A DNA stretch of 64,000 nt from Rhyacichthys aspro (Eukaryota; Chordata; Actinopteri; Gobiiformes; Rhyacichthyidae). Positions within the stretch are counted from its first letter, which is position 1. Each line of letters begins with the position of its first letter. The notes under the pieces are model-generated. The model was not told where the DNA came from and searched no databases. It worked only from the letters and a program-made list of their open reading frames with translations. The position numbers and the translations under genes are program-made. The DNA lies in NCBI GenBank assembly GCA_036850595.1, contig CM072160.1, forward strand, positions 6,651,773 through 6,715,772, read 5' to 3'. This document shows positions 13,743 to 25,579 of the stretch, piece after piece.

Positions 13743-13808
13743 TTACATAAAAGTCCTTATGTAAAGAGCAAAGAATAGGCCTGTTGCTGAATTTGCACAC
13801 TTACATAA
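13743..13808 (+). promoter_or_regulatory. per2: Cluster of three D-box octamers in per2 intron 1
   Basis: Three exact D-box octamers occur in 66 bases: TTACATAA at 13743-13750, TTATGTAA at 13757-13764 and TTACATAA at 13801-13808. They are the consensus for PAR-bZIP activators (TEF, DBP, HLF) and the repressor NFIL3/E4BP4. Further single copies lie in the same intron at 12170-12177 and in intron 2 at 15837-15844 and 15888-15895. The motif matches are seen; a role as a light or circadian enhancer of per2 is inferred. Confidence 0.5.
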
Positions 13809-14685
13809 ATAGTTGCAACATGATCTGACTAACTGGAGAGCAGTGAAAAAGTGTTGATTTGACATCACTGTTGCCTGTTATGGGATTGTAGCTGAGCTGT
13901 GGAGGAGTATGAGGAGGATGCAGAGCTAAAAAAAAGTACTGTTTGTTTTATTTGCTGTTGTACATACAGTAAATGCTCTGTATTATTTGGCTATAGATTT
14001 GAACTCCTACATCCTCAAGCGTTAACTTCTACTAATAAGTTATTACTAATCAATAATATTATCAGAAATATTTGATTTGATCATTGTATTTATATTTTTT
14101 GGGAGTGTTTATGGTTTCTGTAAGGTAAAATATTTTACTTGTGGCCTGTAAATAGAGCTGCTTTCATCTTTTAGAGTCACCTTTCATCTGAGAAGCTCTT
14201 TTGAAAAACTGAACTGGCTCACACTGCTCTGAGGCTTAAGTTCTCTTGCAAAGGGCAAATGCGGCCTGTTAAATGAACAGACCTTTAGCTGGACCTGTTG
14301 AAGTCAATGTGTGAAAATGTGAATGTCGACAACAACAAGGTCACCTCACTGTCTGCTGGCCCCATCCGTTTTATGACTGCCTTTCAAAATGTTGAGGCCA
14401 CAAAGGTGACAATGTGAATTGATCAGATCAAACCCACAGCACTTTTTGATGGATGGTTACTTCTAATCCACATAGAAGGTGCCCATTTTTAGAAGTGTTA
14501 GTATTGATCTGCTATATATGGAAGTGCACTGCATTATGCAATGTGTTCATGCTTTTAATTTTGCTTCTTTTAGGACAAATCCACTGAACAAAGGCACACC
14601 TCTGCTTACTTCCCAGCTCCATACCCTTCATATCCCCACTATGTGGAAGATAACCTAATACCCCAACTGCCATTTGGCCTGTCCC

Positions 14686-17600
14686 ATGACTGAAGACAGT
14701 GATCCAAAGCACTACCTGTACTCAACCCTGGACGGGCACAAACGCAGCCGGGAAAGGGTCTGCTTCCAGGTGGAGCAGGAGGAGCACTCACTTCACCACA
14801 TGGCCAGCGGCTACAGTGAGGATTGTAATGGGCGGGACGGGGTTGAGCTGGAGCCAGAGTTAGGATTGGCCTCTGAGGGCAGCGACAGCAGCCATGAGCA
14901 TCCAGCCTCGCCTGGGTCCCCGCATGATGACAGGAAGCGCCCACGGCCACCTTTACACGAGGATGTGGAGATGGGCGGCAGTGGCTCGAGTGGGAGTGGG
15001 ACAGAGTCCCATGGAAACGAGTCGCACGGAAATGAGTCCCATGGGAATGAGTCTGTGGGCAGCTCCAACGGGAATGGCAAGGATTCTGCTCTTCTGGAGT
15101 CATCGGGCAGCAACAAAAGGTGAGAGCACATCAAATGCAATGAATTGTGGTAAATAGTTTCAAGTTTTTTTTTTACCTTGCACAAAGGGTAAGCGGACCA
15201 TCTAGGTCACGGAAGTAAGGTTCATTAAATGTAATGGAGGGGCTTTTTTTTCTGTGAGTCATTTTGTGTCTGAATCATCACAATAGTCCAAGAGCTGCAA
15301 TTCATTGAAAGTAAGTAGAGACAGCCAAAGATTTAGAGAAAACTACATCAGTGCAGCAAAAATTACCATGCAGATTATTGTCATAATATTATATTAAAAA
15401 TTAAAAATAGTCTGTTGTAAATAGTGTTTTACAGGATTAAGGCAGGGTATGACCAGTAAATGTGTGACAAATATTACTCAGAATCAACAGAAGGAGTTCA
15501 GAGACTATTACAACTGATGAAAAATAGCCTTTTAAAGAGTTCAAAACAGTAAGAGCAATTAGCTATGACCTATCACTTTAAAAAAAAAAAAATGAATGAA
15601 CTTTTTTTTTCTCGCCACAAATATGGCATTATAGTTTCACTAATGGTAACCTGTTCCATTCTCCAGCTCGCTGTTCAATGTTGGCTGTGAAGGCTTTGTA
15701 AAGGCATACACATGGTCTGAGGTTATTACCATTTTTCTTACAATAGATTAGATGGAGGAAGATGCATTTGAGTGTTATTTTCTGCCTAACCTTGCTAACA
15801 CAACAAAAGTGGTAAAAAGGGTCTTGGTAATTTGATTTATGTAATTATATTATATATATATGCACAAGTAAGGGTTAGTATGAGGTCTTATGTAATGTGT
15901 TTACAGTTACGGTGTTATTCACCAAGGAATCATGTTTCCTTTATAGTTCTTGTAGTCCAGGTAAATACTGAAAACTTTTTTGTGAGACTGTAAAGATGCA
16001 AATATAAAACACAGAAGGTTATAGAGCAATTTGCAGTTGTGTTCTGTTCTGCCCTCAGGATGCAATTTTTTGTGTGAGTGGTAGTTTTAACTTCTTAAAT
16101 ATCACAGTAAAACAAGCAGAATGTTGTTTTGTCAAGTGATCTATTGTCAACGTTTGGGTGGCAACAGTCCAGCTTTATTTACAGCACACCATCTGGGGCC
16201 TATCTGAATTTGTCCTCCTTGTTTTTGAATTTTTTCGATAGAGGAATAAATGTTTGGCCTACTTATTAGCCTAACTTGTTCCCCAGTGTGTATCTTCTCT
16301 TCTTAATGTTGATACAAAGGTGTAGTATCTTCAAGTCCTTGGCTCTCATGTTTTGTCGTAGCATTTTTTTGGGGTTTCTAACTGTTCCTTCATAATGCTC
16401 ATGTTTTGTGTCCTTTCTGTGCATGCTCTTTAATAACGTATTGTTTTTATGTTACACAGCTCAAACTCTCACAGTCCTTCACCACCAAGTAGCTCCAATG
16501 CCTTCAGTCTGGTGAGCTCCGAGCAGGACAACCCTTCTACTAGCGGCTGCAGGTTAGTGCCCTGACTACATAGGTTATAGTGATTATATCCACATAATGT
16601 TGCATAATGTTGCATAATGTTGCGTTCTACGTGTATTATTCACTAAAACAGAGCAGAACCCACACATAAACTGTCCAGAGACTATATTTGCAGTAAAACT
16701 GTGCAGTTGCACTTAAAAGCTAAACCTCCAAAACTATGCATGCTCAATAACATCTCATAACCAAACATATTGATAATGACTAGCTCCTCCTGTTTTGCTC
16801 TATGTAAATGCTTTGCCTTCAGAATATGACGGTAGTGAGATTGTGTCAGTTTAACACGTGTATCTGTCTCATGTTCCCTGCAGTAGCGAACAGTCAGCCA
16901 AAGCTAAGACACAGAAGGAGCTCTTCAAGACCCTCAAGGAGCTTAAGATGCATTTACCATCAGAAAAGAGGAGCAAAGGAAAGTCTACCACCGTCAACAC
17001 GCTTAAATACGCCTTAAGATGTGTCAAACAGGTGAAAGGTAAGGTCAACTTCAGATGGTGCTTCTACATGCACTATGCTGCTACACACAGTGGCTGTCCT
17101 TATCAAAATGTTGATTAGTGTTACTCTGTAAGCTTTGTTCTGTAGCAATAATGTCATCTCAACATTAGCATGTCATTTTGACTGATCTTTGTCATAGGAC
17201 ACTGATTATATTGTGAAATTGTAAATCAAATTGTATCTGATGGTTGTGAAAAGTAACAAGTCATGAAAAAGTCCACATATTTATCAAGTTAAAACTGATG
17301 CATCCACTCTTTTGTTGCAGCCAATGAGGAATATTACCAAATGCTGATGATCAATGACAGTCAGCCACCAGGGTTTGATGTATCATCATATACCATTGAA
17401 GAAATCAACAGCATCACTTCTGAATACACCCTCAAGAACAATGTAGGTAGCAAACATATGGTTGTAGTTTAGAGACTGCATTTTAAATATGAATGCAAAT
17501 AATGATTAATTGTTGAGCAATCCACAGCTAACACAAGGCTGCTGTGTTTTCTTCCTCTTTGTCTTTCTCTACAGGATATTTTCGCTGTGGCTGTGTCACT

Positions 17601-20600
17601 TATCACAGGGAAAATTGTGTACATCTCAGACCAGGCAGCGTCCATCTTGAACTGCAAGCGTGAAGTCTTCAACAACGCCAAGTTTGTGGAGTTCCTGACA
17701 CCACAGGATGTCAGCGTGTTTTACAGCTTCACCACTCCTTACCGCCTTCCCTCATGGAGCATGTGCACTGGAGCAGGTACTGCACTCAATATTTTATTGT
17801 CGTGTTAGTTAAGGGGGTTGTTTTTATCTGTTTCTTTGTAAAATTTTCTATTAGGAAATGCATTCTACAAAGGGCACGTGGAAAATGCACATGAACCATG
17901 ACCCACACCACCTGCGCATAGACACGTGTCTATTTTCCATGCATAATCTGCCCCCGCATCCACATGCTCATACACACATAACACGGATTTAATTAACATG
18001 CCCAATCACACCTGAAAGGTGTGGACAGTCTCAAACACAACCTGTTGCTGTTGGCTAATGATGTAGTCATATCAAAAATAGTATTTTCTGTGGGCAGTGA
18101 TATCAGGTTTTTTGGGGGGCTCTTTTTTCCTGGGAAATTGTATTCTGTTCTCTGACCAAATCTGCCTTTTGCTCATCTCTACAGTTGTTCTCATTTGTTC
18201 TTTTTTTTAGAACAGAGACAAACCTCTCAGCTCTTAGTGATTGTGTCCAGGCCTATTTTAGAAAGTCATTCAAATGCATTTGATGACCATATTCATCTTC
18301 TTCTTTTCGCACGATCAGAGTCATCTTCCACGGAGTGCATGCAGGAGAAGTCCTTCTTTTGCCGCATCAGGTGAGTTATTCAAAAGAGCTTGTTACTTTC
18401 CAGCTCAAACATTCAGAGTCAACATGGGGTTGGTTGGTGACAGATTTCTAGGTTTAGGAAAAGGAAGGAAGTCAAAAAAGTTAGAGCTATTAACATGTAA
18501 TTATCATTTAGTGGTTCAGTGTGAATAAAAAATATTAAATTTTAAATCAACTCAAAATTGTTTGTTTTTTGTAAAAAGTGTTGTTTAACAACCAATGTGT
18601 GTTTTTAGTGGGGGTAAGGAACATGAAGGAGATCTTCAGTACTATCCCTTCCGGATGACTCCATACCTTATGAAAGTCCAGGATGCGGAACTGTCTGAAG
18701 AACAGTTCTGCTGCCTCCTGCTGGCTGAGAGGGTACATTCTGGATATGAGGGTAAATCTAAGTGTTATAATTACATTTATCTCAGCAAGTTTTAAAAAGG
18801 TTTTAATTAGAGAGAGGTGGTGTTGATTGCAATTAAATGTTTTTTCTGACAACTTGATTTAATGCATATGATATGATTATTTGCTATCTTTAGAAGAAAG
18901 GGGTTGAGTATTGTAAAAAAAAAAAAAATGTCTAAAATGCTATTTAATTCTAACCAGCTCTTGTACATTAATATTAAACTTTGTAACTCAATTTTAATTT
19001 TTGTGTCCTTCTGTCCATAGCGCCCCGTATTCCTCCTGACAAACGAATCTTTACCACTACACACACCCCTAACTGTGTGTTCCAGGATGTAGACGAACGG
19101 TCAGTTGTCCCATTACCTCTACCGCTACATTAGTACTACTGTCATAAAAAAATTAACACTGAAATCTTTAGTTGCTGTTTTTTCGACCGATACGGTAATC
19201 ATGTCATAATGTTTGATTATTATGTATTATTTGTAACGTTGTTTTTCTCTCAGGGCTGTTCCACTGTTGGGTTACCTCCCCCAGGACCTAATTGGGACCC
19301 CTGTGCTGCTCAATCTACACCCAAGTGACCGACCCTTGATGTTAGCTGTACATCGCAAAAGTAAGAGCTCCTTGTATTATTCACATGATTTGACCACACT
19401 CTTTGCAAGAGAGTGACCGTTGTCAAAAAAGGCTTTACCCCACTTCTTCATAACTACTTTAAAGTAGTATTTGTGTTCTGTATTTAGCTTTCTCTAATTT
19501 GTATTCTTCTCCCAACAGTTCTGCAGTATGCTGGTCAGCCCTTTGACCACTCCTCCATCCGTTTTTGTGCCAGAAATGGTGAATATGTTACTCTTGACAC
19601 TAGCTGGTCCAGTTTTGTCAACCCCTGGAGCCGCAAGGTCTCTTTTGTGATTGGAAGGCACAAAGTCAGAATGTGAGTTTAAAGAGTACCTACATTTGCG
19701 TATTCAATTGTACATGAGCGTTGTGGTTTGATATCAGATGGTAATTTTATGTTGGTACGTTTTAGGGGTCCTGTGAATGAAGATGTTTTTGCAGCACCAG
19801 CTTTCCATGGAGGAAAGATCATGGACTCAGATATTCAGGAAATCAGCGAACAAATCCATAGGCTCTTATTACAAGTATGCACACAATCACATTTAAGTCA
19901 TACCTTCAAGTGGTATTCTTCAGATTCAGTAACTTTTTTTTTCCTCTTCAGCCTGTACATAACATGGGCTCGAGCGGTTATGGTAGCCATGGGAGCAACG
20001 GTTCCCACGAGCAACTAGTGAGCATCAGTTCCTCTAGTGAGAGTAATGGAAATGTCGTGGCAGAAAACACAGCAGAGGAAACGGGCAAGGCCAAACCCAC
20101 CAGGACATTTCAGGAGATTTGTAAAGGAGTGCACATGTTAAAGAACCAGGACTCCCAGATTGGCCTCCGCTCTCCTTCCCCCTCACCATCACCATCTTTA
20201 TCCAAACCTGAGCAAAAGAAGAACTCTGACTGTGAGTCCAGTAGAACAAGCAACTTTTTAGTTTTTGTTGTTTGATCTTTTTCTACACCTTAGTGAATAT
20301 ATCTGTTACTGATAGGAGGAAAAGCCAAATTATAAAAAAGGTATAGTTTATCGCTCTAATATTGAAAATATATATAATGTCACACAATTAAACTCTAATT
20401 TATCCCACACCTATGGCCCTCTAGTTCAGTGTAGCAGTGAGTTCATCATTTAACCTGTCCAGGTCCAGACCTCCTGGACTTCTTACATACCTGGTTTTAT
20501 AAAAGTATAAAAATGTAAAAATATAAAATGTCATAATAATATAATAGTTTGAATGTTATACTTTGAAATAATCTCTCTTACATCTCTCAGGCTGTAACTT

Positions 20601-23600
20601 AACAGTTAATGATAAAGTAATTAAATTAAAGTTTGGTATTTCCCTTTTACTATCGTGGCTTGTGTAAAATATTCTCCTTCGCTGTTTTAGCAGCAGTCAC
20701 TCCAAAGAATCCAGCAGTGCGTTTGAAGGACTCCGCGCCCCCTCTCGTGGCAAGAGACAGTACTGCAGCCAGCATGGAGGACTTCACCTACAAAGATCAG
20801 ACTGTGTGCTCCTACCAGCAGATCAGCTGCCTTGACAGTGTCATCAGGTAGGGATTGGTTTAAATAAATGATACACAAAAGAAAACTTAAACGCATTTTT
20901 TCTAAAAATGGCTTGCTATTTCATAGGTATTTGGAGAGTTGTAATATTCCTATCACAGTGAAGCGGAAGTATCAGTTTTCTTCCAACACCACATCCTCTA
21001 ATTCTGATGATGACAAGAAGGGCTCAGAGGAGGGTATTCAGGTGCCTCAGGATACAAATACAGGCAAGTTCATGTTAATAAAGATTTTGGTTTTGTTAGA
21101 CAGCATAAATCCCCATAACTTGAAACTGACAGATAATCTGTCTTACCTATACAGACCCTTTGATGCTGGATGGTCAGCCAGGCCTTTCAAATATGAAAGC
21201 TCCTAAAAAGCCTCCATCCGGGGCAGCTGCAGTTGTAGGAGGTCCGTTGGCACCCCTCACTTTACCGAGCAAAGCAGAAAGTGTAGTGTCTATCACTTCA
21301 CAGTGCAGCTATAGCAGCACCATTGTCCATGTTGGAGACAAGAAGCCTCAGCCAGAGTCTGGTGAGTTGCATTCTTTGTCTTATAAACAAACAGTTATTC
21401 AATAGCTTCAGTTTTTGTTCAACTTGGTCTGTTGTCTGTTGTACAGAGATAATTGAGGATGTGGCAGAGAGTCCAGCACCTCCAACACTATCTGTCAGTG
21501 TAGTGTCTCCACCGAGCCAGGAGAAAGAGGCCTACAAGAGGCTTGGACTGACCAAACAAGTTTTGGCTGCACACACACAAAAGGAGGAGCAGGCCTTCCT
21601 AAACCGCTGCAGAGAGCTTCGTAACACCAGGTCTTTCCAGAAAGACTATTCCACGTATCTGCACAAGCAGAGAGGGCCAGTCAATGCCGAAGGTATGCAA
21701 GGTCTAGGGAACACAAAAGTCTATTGTCATATAATGGCATTCTAAAAAAAATTTTATATTTATTTCCATTTGCTGTTTTACATTTTTGGGTAGTCATACA
21801 GTACTTGTGTATGATTACAAACAAACAAAAAACAGCTTAATCTAAATTTAATTGACCATTTTACTGGCTAAGAGTCACAAATTATATCAAAAACACAATT
21901 TTCTTCTTTTCAGAATCTTCTGGTTTAAGGGGGGCTGCTAAACAGGGCAACACCAGACCAGAAACCACTACAAAGAAGGGAAACCGCAACAGGAAGTCCA
22001 AGAAGCCACGTATGAAGCATCCTGATTCGTCAGATAGTGCTGTATCAAACCGCAAACCTCGTCCCCCACTCCAGGGTCTCAACCAAACATCATGGTCACC
22101 ATCAGAAGCATCACAATCTGCTTTCAACGTCTCTTACCCAACCATGGTGCCTGCCTACCCTCTGTACCCCCCAGCTCCTGCTGCCCCAGCTCAGGCCCCT
22201 CGCCCGGACCCCTCCCTTTCCACTGGCTATGGAGAGGTGCAAAGCACCCAAGCCCCACCCTCAGCCACTCCATTTCCTGCTCCCATTGTTACACCTGTGG
22301 TGGCTTTAGTCCTACCAAATTACCTCTTTCCTCAAATAGGACAGATAGGACAGTTGGGGGCTGCTCCTAGACCCACATTTTTCCCTGAACAAACCCAGAC
22401 ACAACCTGCCTACACTACCCAGCAGCCCTTTCAGCCACCTCAACCTGCCTACTCCATGCAAACATCCCCCTACACCAGTCAGCAGTTTTCTGTGCAGACT
22501 GCTTTTACCCCCCAGCAGCCGTTCCAAGCTGCTCAAGCCCCCTACACTGCTCAGCAGCCTTTCCAGGGCCCTCAGACTGCCTATACTACCCAGCAGCCCT
22601 TTGCAGCACAGCCTACTTTCCCGGTGCAAACACAGTTTGTGGCCCAAGCCCCTTATTCCACTCAGCCGTTCTCCTATGGTCTCGCCCCTGAACCCTCTAA
22701 AGCGGCTCCAGTAGAGCCCAGAGAGGGGGCAGTTTCACGCTCCTCTACTCCTGCCTCTGGGGCCCGAGAGCCGACCACATCACCTCCGCTCTTTGAATCT
22801 CGATGCAGCTCACCACTTCAGCTGAATCTCCTGAGTATGGAGGAGGGGCAGCGCTCAGTGGAACGACAAGACTGCACAGTGCCCCAATCTGGACCTCAGA
22901 GTAACAATACATTGGGAATATCAGGGGCAGCTGAGGGGCAGAAGAATGGACCCACAGCCAAAGTTGAAAATCACCAACAGGTGAGAGATGCAGAGTAGAT
23001 GTAGACAAGAGCTGCACCATACTAACATTTTTTTTAATTTCATAAATGTATTTCTTAGCTTTTAGCTGTAAGCATATTCTATTCAGCCCTAATACCACCA
23101 CTTATGTAAAATGAATCAGTGATATGCTCTACCCTTAATTTCGTGACTTGATGCAGACCAAGTCTCCCGAGGTATATGTTTCATGTGCAGCCGATCCATG
23201 ACATATTTGATTTGGTATATACTTCAGGTGGAGTCTCCAGGAGATGGGGTTCACAGTGATGGTAACTCTTCATCTTGTGACCTGCTGGACATCCTGCTGC
23301 AGGAGCAGGAGGACTCCCACTCTGGGACCGGATCAGCCACCTCTGGCTCCATGGGCTCTGGGTCTGGTTCAGGGTCAGGTTCGGGATCAGGATCAGGATG
23401 TAACGGCTGTGGCACTTCAGCGAGTGGAGCGTCTGGCAGCAGAACAGGTCAATAGACAAAACGATTGGCTTTTCTCTATTTATAATGATAGCACTCACAC
23501 GATTACTAAATCCTTTTTCAAATGTGTTAAAAGGGAGTAGCAACACCAGCAAATACTTTGGCAGCATTGACTCCCTGGAACACGACCCTAAGGCCAAAGC

Positions 23601-24407
23601 AAAATCCAAGATGAGAAATGAAGGAACCTGTGATGAAGGCCAGTCACAGGCCAAGGTCCCAAGCCGGGGCGACAAAGAGCATTTCATCAAGTATGTCCTC
23701 CAGGAGCCCCTCTGGCTGCTGATGGCTAATGCTGACGACAACATCATGATGACATATCAGATGCCTTCGAGGTGAGTTTATTGGCTTTATATGTCACATG
23801 GTTGTTCCCCTAAAAACTTCATCTCAGTTTGAAGTCAATGTCATATACATTTCTCTAACTTTTCTTCTCACAGGGACATTCAGAAAGTTCTGCGAGAAGA
23901 CAAAGAGAGACTGCGGCATATGCAGAAGAGTCAACCGCATTTCTCATCGGAGCAGCGGCGAGAGCTGGTGGATGAACATCCCTGGATGAGGAGAGGAGGT
24001 CTGCCTGCTGCTATCAATGTTAAGGTAAGAGACATGTACATGTGATCCTATTTTGGTTTTCTGGAACCCCATATCCATCCCATGTGTACGTATTTCAGAG
24101 ATATATAGGATTAACTCTCTTGATGGTTTTACTCCAGAGTGTGTAAAGTGCATGTAACTACACATGTAGAAAAGTTACTATCAACCATATACATGCAAAC
24201 ATATGATACTACATATGATACAATTATACATTTTATTGCTTCTGCTTATAGGAATGTGTCTATTGTGAGGAATCAGTGGCAGCCCCAATCGAGGAGGATC
24301 TGCCAGACATGGACATGGGCGAACTGGGTGAAGAACTGAGCCAAGAGGGCAGAAACACCCAGAGCCAATCAGAGGAGTCCCAGCCTCAGCCAGATTCTGG
24401 GTCATGA
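14686..24407 (+). CDS. per2: Circadian clock repressor PERIOD2
   Basis: PER2 binds CRY and CK1 and represses CLOCK-BMAL1 in the nucleus. Coding exons: 14686-15119, 16460-16552, 16884-17038, 17321-17442, 17575-17776, 18319-18370, 18609-18751, 19021-19099, 19254-19360, 19519-19672, 19766-19874, 19952-20231, 20691-20847, 20927-21063, 21155-21361, 21447-21692, 21914-22980, 23228-23447, 23534-23771, 23874-24024, 24252-24407; 1502 residues, longer than human PER2 (1255). PAS-A lies near 268-335 and PAS-B plus PAC near 400-510. A beta-TrCP-type degron SSGYGS is at 557-562. The CK1 FASP serines occur every third residue, S784 to S796. The C-terminal CRY-binding region starts at SKYFGSIDS and ends with the zinc-ligand motif ECVYCEE. 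ATG 14686 is the first in-frame ATG of the exon. PER2 rather than PER3 rests on the FASP/CRY-binding match and on the hes6 neighbour. Oddities: a Gln-rich repeat, a GC donor and N-terminal HGNES repeats. Confidence 0.95.
15007..15051 (+). repeat. per2: Three 15-base repeats coding SHGNE in per2
   Basis: Three tandem 15-base units (15007-15021, 15022-15036, 15037-15051) encode SHGNE three times, near residues 108-122 of Per2. The units differ only at synonymous positions. The repeat sits in the acidic, Ser/Gly-rich N-terminal extension before the PAS region, which looks poorly ordered. Confidence 0.85.
22380..22680 (+). repeat. per2: Gln/Tyr/Pro-rich repeats in per2 exon 21914-22980
   Basis: Imperfect tandem units built around YTTQQPFQ, YTAQQPFQ and FTPQQPFQ fill roughly residues 1050-1150. 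The whole stretch is rich in Gln, Pro, Tyr, Phe, Ala and Thr, with almost no charge. Human PER2 has a Pro/Ser-rich segment in the equivalent place without this regular repeat, as far as I remember it. Confidence 0.85.
23348..23412 (+). repeat. per2: Ser-Gly dipeptide repeat in per2
   Basis: A run of alternating Ser-Gly codons, mostly GGN TCN, in exon 23228-23447. It encodes about eight SG pairs just upstream of the CRY-binding segment. It resembles the SG repeat known between functional segments of PERIOD proteins and is probably a flexible linker with variable length. Confidence 0.8.
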
Positions 24408-25557
24408 ACTTGCTCTCAGCGTGGAGCAAACGGACCAGTCTGGGACTCCCCCTTCACATGCACAGCCACACAATCATCATGGACTCAAACAACTGTGTGT
24501 TATTCATCCTCACAGTCACACTCGTACACAACAGAAACTTGAACCCTTTGTTGCCATTGAGGTGGCTCTGAGGATGTGTTGCAGTTGTCGATGTTTGTGT
24601 CGGGCCCAGAGCTGCTCCTGTTGCAGTTCTGAGTTTGTCCGCCAGGGGTCAACATTGCTGTAAGGTTTAGTGAGGTTTATGTGCAGGCCATATCTAAGGC
24701 TAAATTGTCAAGCACTTCAGAAGCACCGTGAAGCACGTGTCTTGGAAGGGCAAACAGAGTAGATCATGGTATTCCTTAAAATATCAAGAAAAACTGATTG
24801 ACAAGGAATAATTGTGTGTTCAGTTGTGCTATAATTACGGTGATCAGTCGGCAATGAAAGCCAGGTCAAAGTGCAAGGAACCACACCTTACTATTTATCC
24901 CATCATCTTGAGGCTTGAGTCTCACACAGTTTGTAACATGGTGACAATCCGAAGCATATGCTGAAATTATTTTACTTGTCTTCTTTATTTATTTTACACT
25001 AAGACATGTAACCACAGTAGATCTTTTATGCCAAATTTATTGATCCTAAAAAGTTATTATATTTTCACAGTTTGCAGGCATTGACAATTGACTAAAAACT
25101 GTTTCAGTAGGTGCATTATGTAATATTTTATTATCCATTCATAAAATATGGAGCGATATTTGCAATGATGTTAAAACATGGCAATAGTAGCTCAAAAGGG
25201 GACCATATTGCCAAAATAGAATACAAGGGTAGCTCAGAGCAAGCACCTGCAAATATGGGTCCCCATCTCTTTTTATGTGAAGTTCTGTAAACTGTGATTT
25301 GTAATGGCTCCATGTTGCTCAGATGAACTTATATAAGCTGGGAACAACTGTGGTGCTAAGGCAGAGGAACTGTTGAGGCAGTGGTTGTGAATGTAACACG
25401 GACTGGACCAAGAGCATCTCACTGGTTCATGGATTTAATTTTATGTTATTCTCTTTCCATCTGTCTAAATCTTTTTTAATTATTTTTGGTATATTTTTCT
25501 TGTGTTTTATTTTATTTAGTGTATGTGTGAATGTGACAGGAGACAGACCCTACCTCT

Positions 25558-25563
25558 AATAAA
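25558..25563 (+). terminator. per2: per2 polyadenylation signal (AATAAA)
   Basis: Canonical AATAAA followed by a T/GT-rich stretch. It gives a 3' UTR of about 1.15 kb after the stop at 24407. A CACGTG motif (24734-24739) and a D-box octamer (25116-25123) fall inside this UTR. A later AATAAA near 26122 could be an alternative site. Confidence 0.65.
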
Positions 25564-25579
25564 TCTTTGGTCCTGTTAC

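Noticed and set aside
14674..14685. Start of per2 four codons upstream of ATG 14686
   Set aside because: That position is TTG, not ATG. The first in-frame ATG is 14686.
14639..15185. Long antisense open frames opposite the first per2 coding exon
   Set aside because: G/C-rich coding sequence often gives open antisense frames; the sense strand carries recognisable Per2 and the antisense frames match no family I know.
22312..23747. Antisense open frames of 111-188 residues opposite per2 exons
   Set aside because: They mirror the Gln-rich and Ser-Gly repeats of per2 and show no domain.
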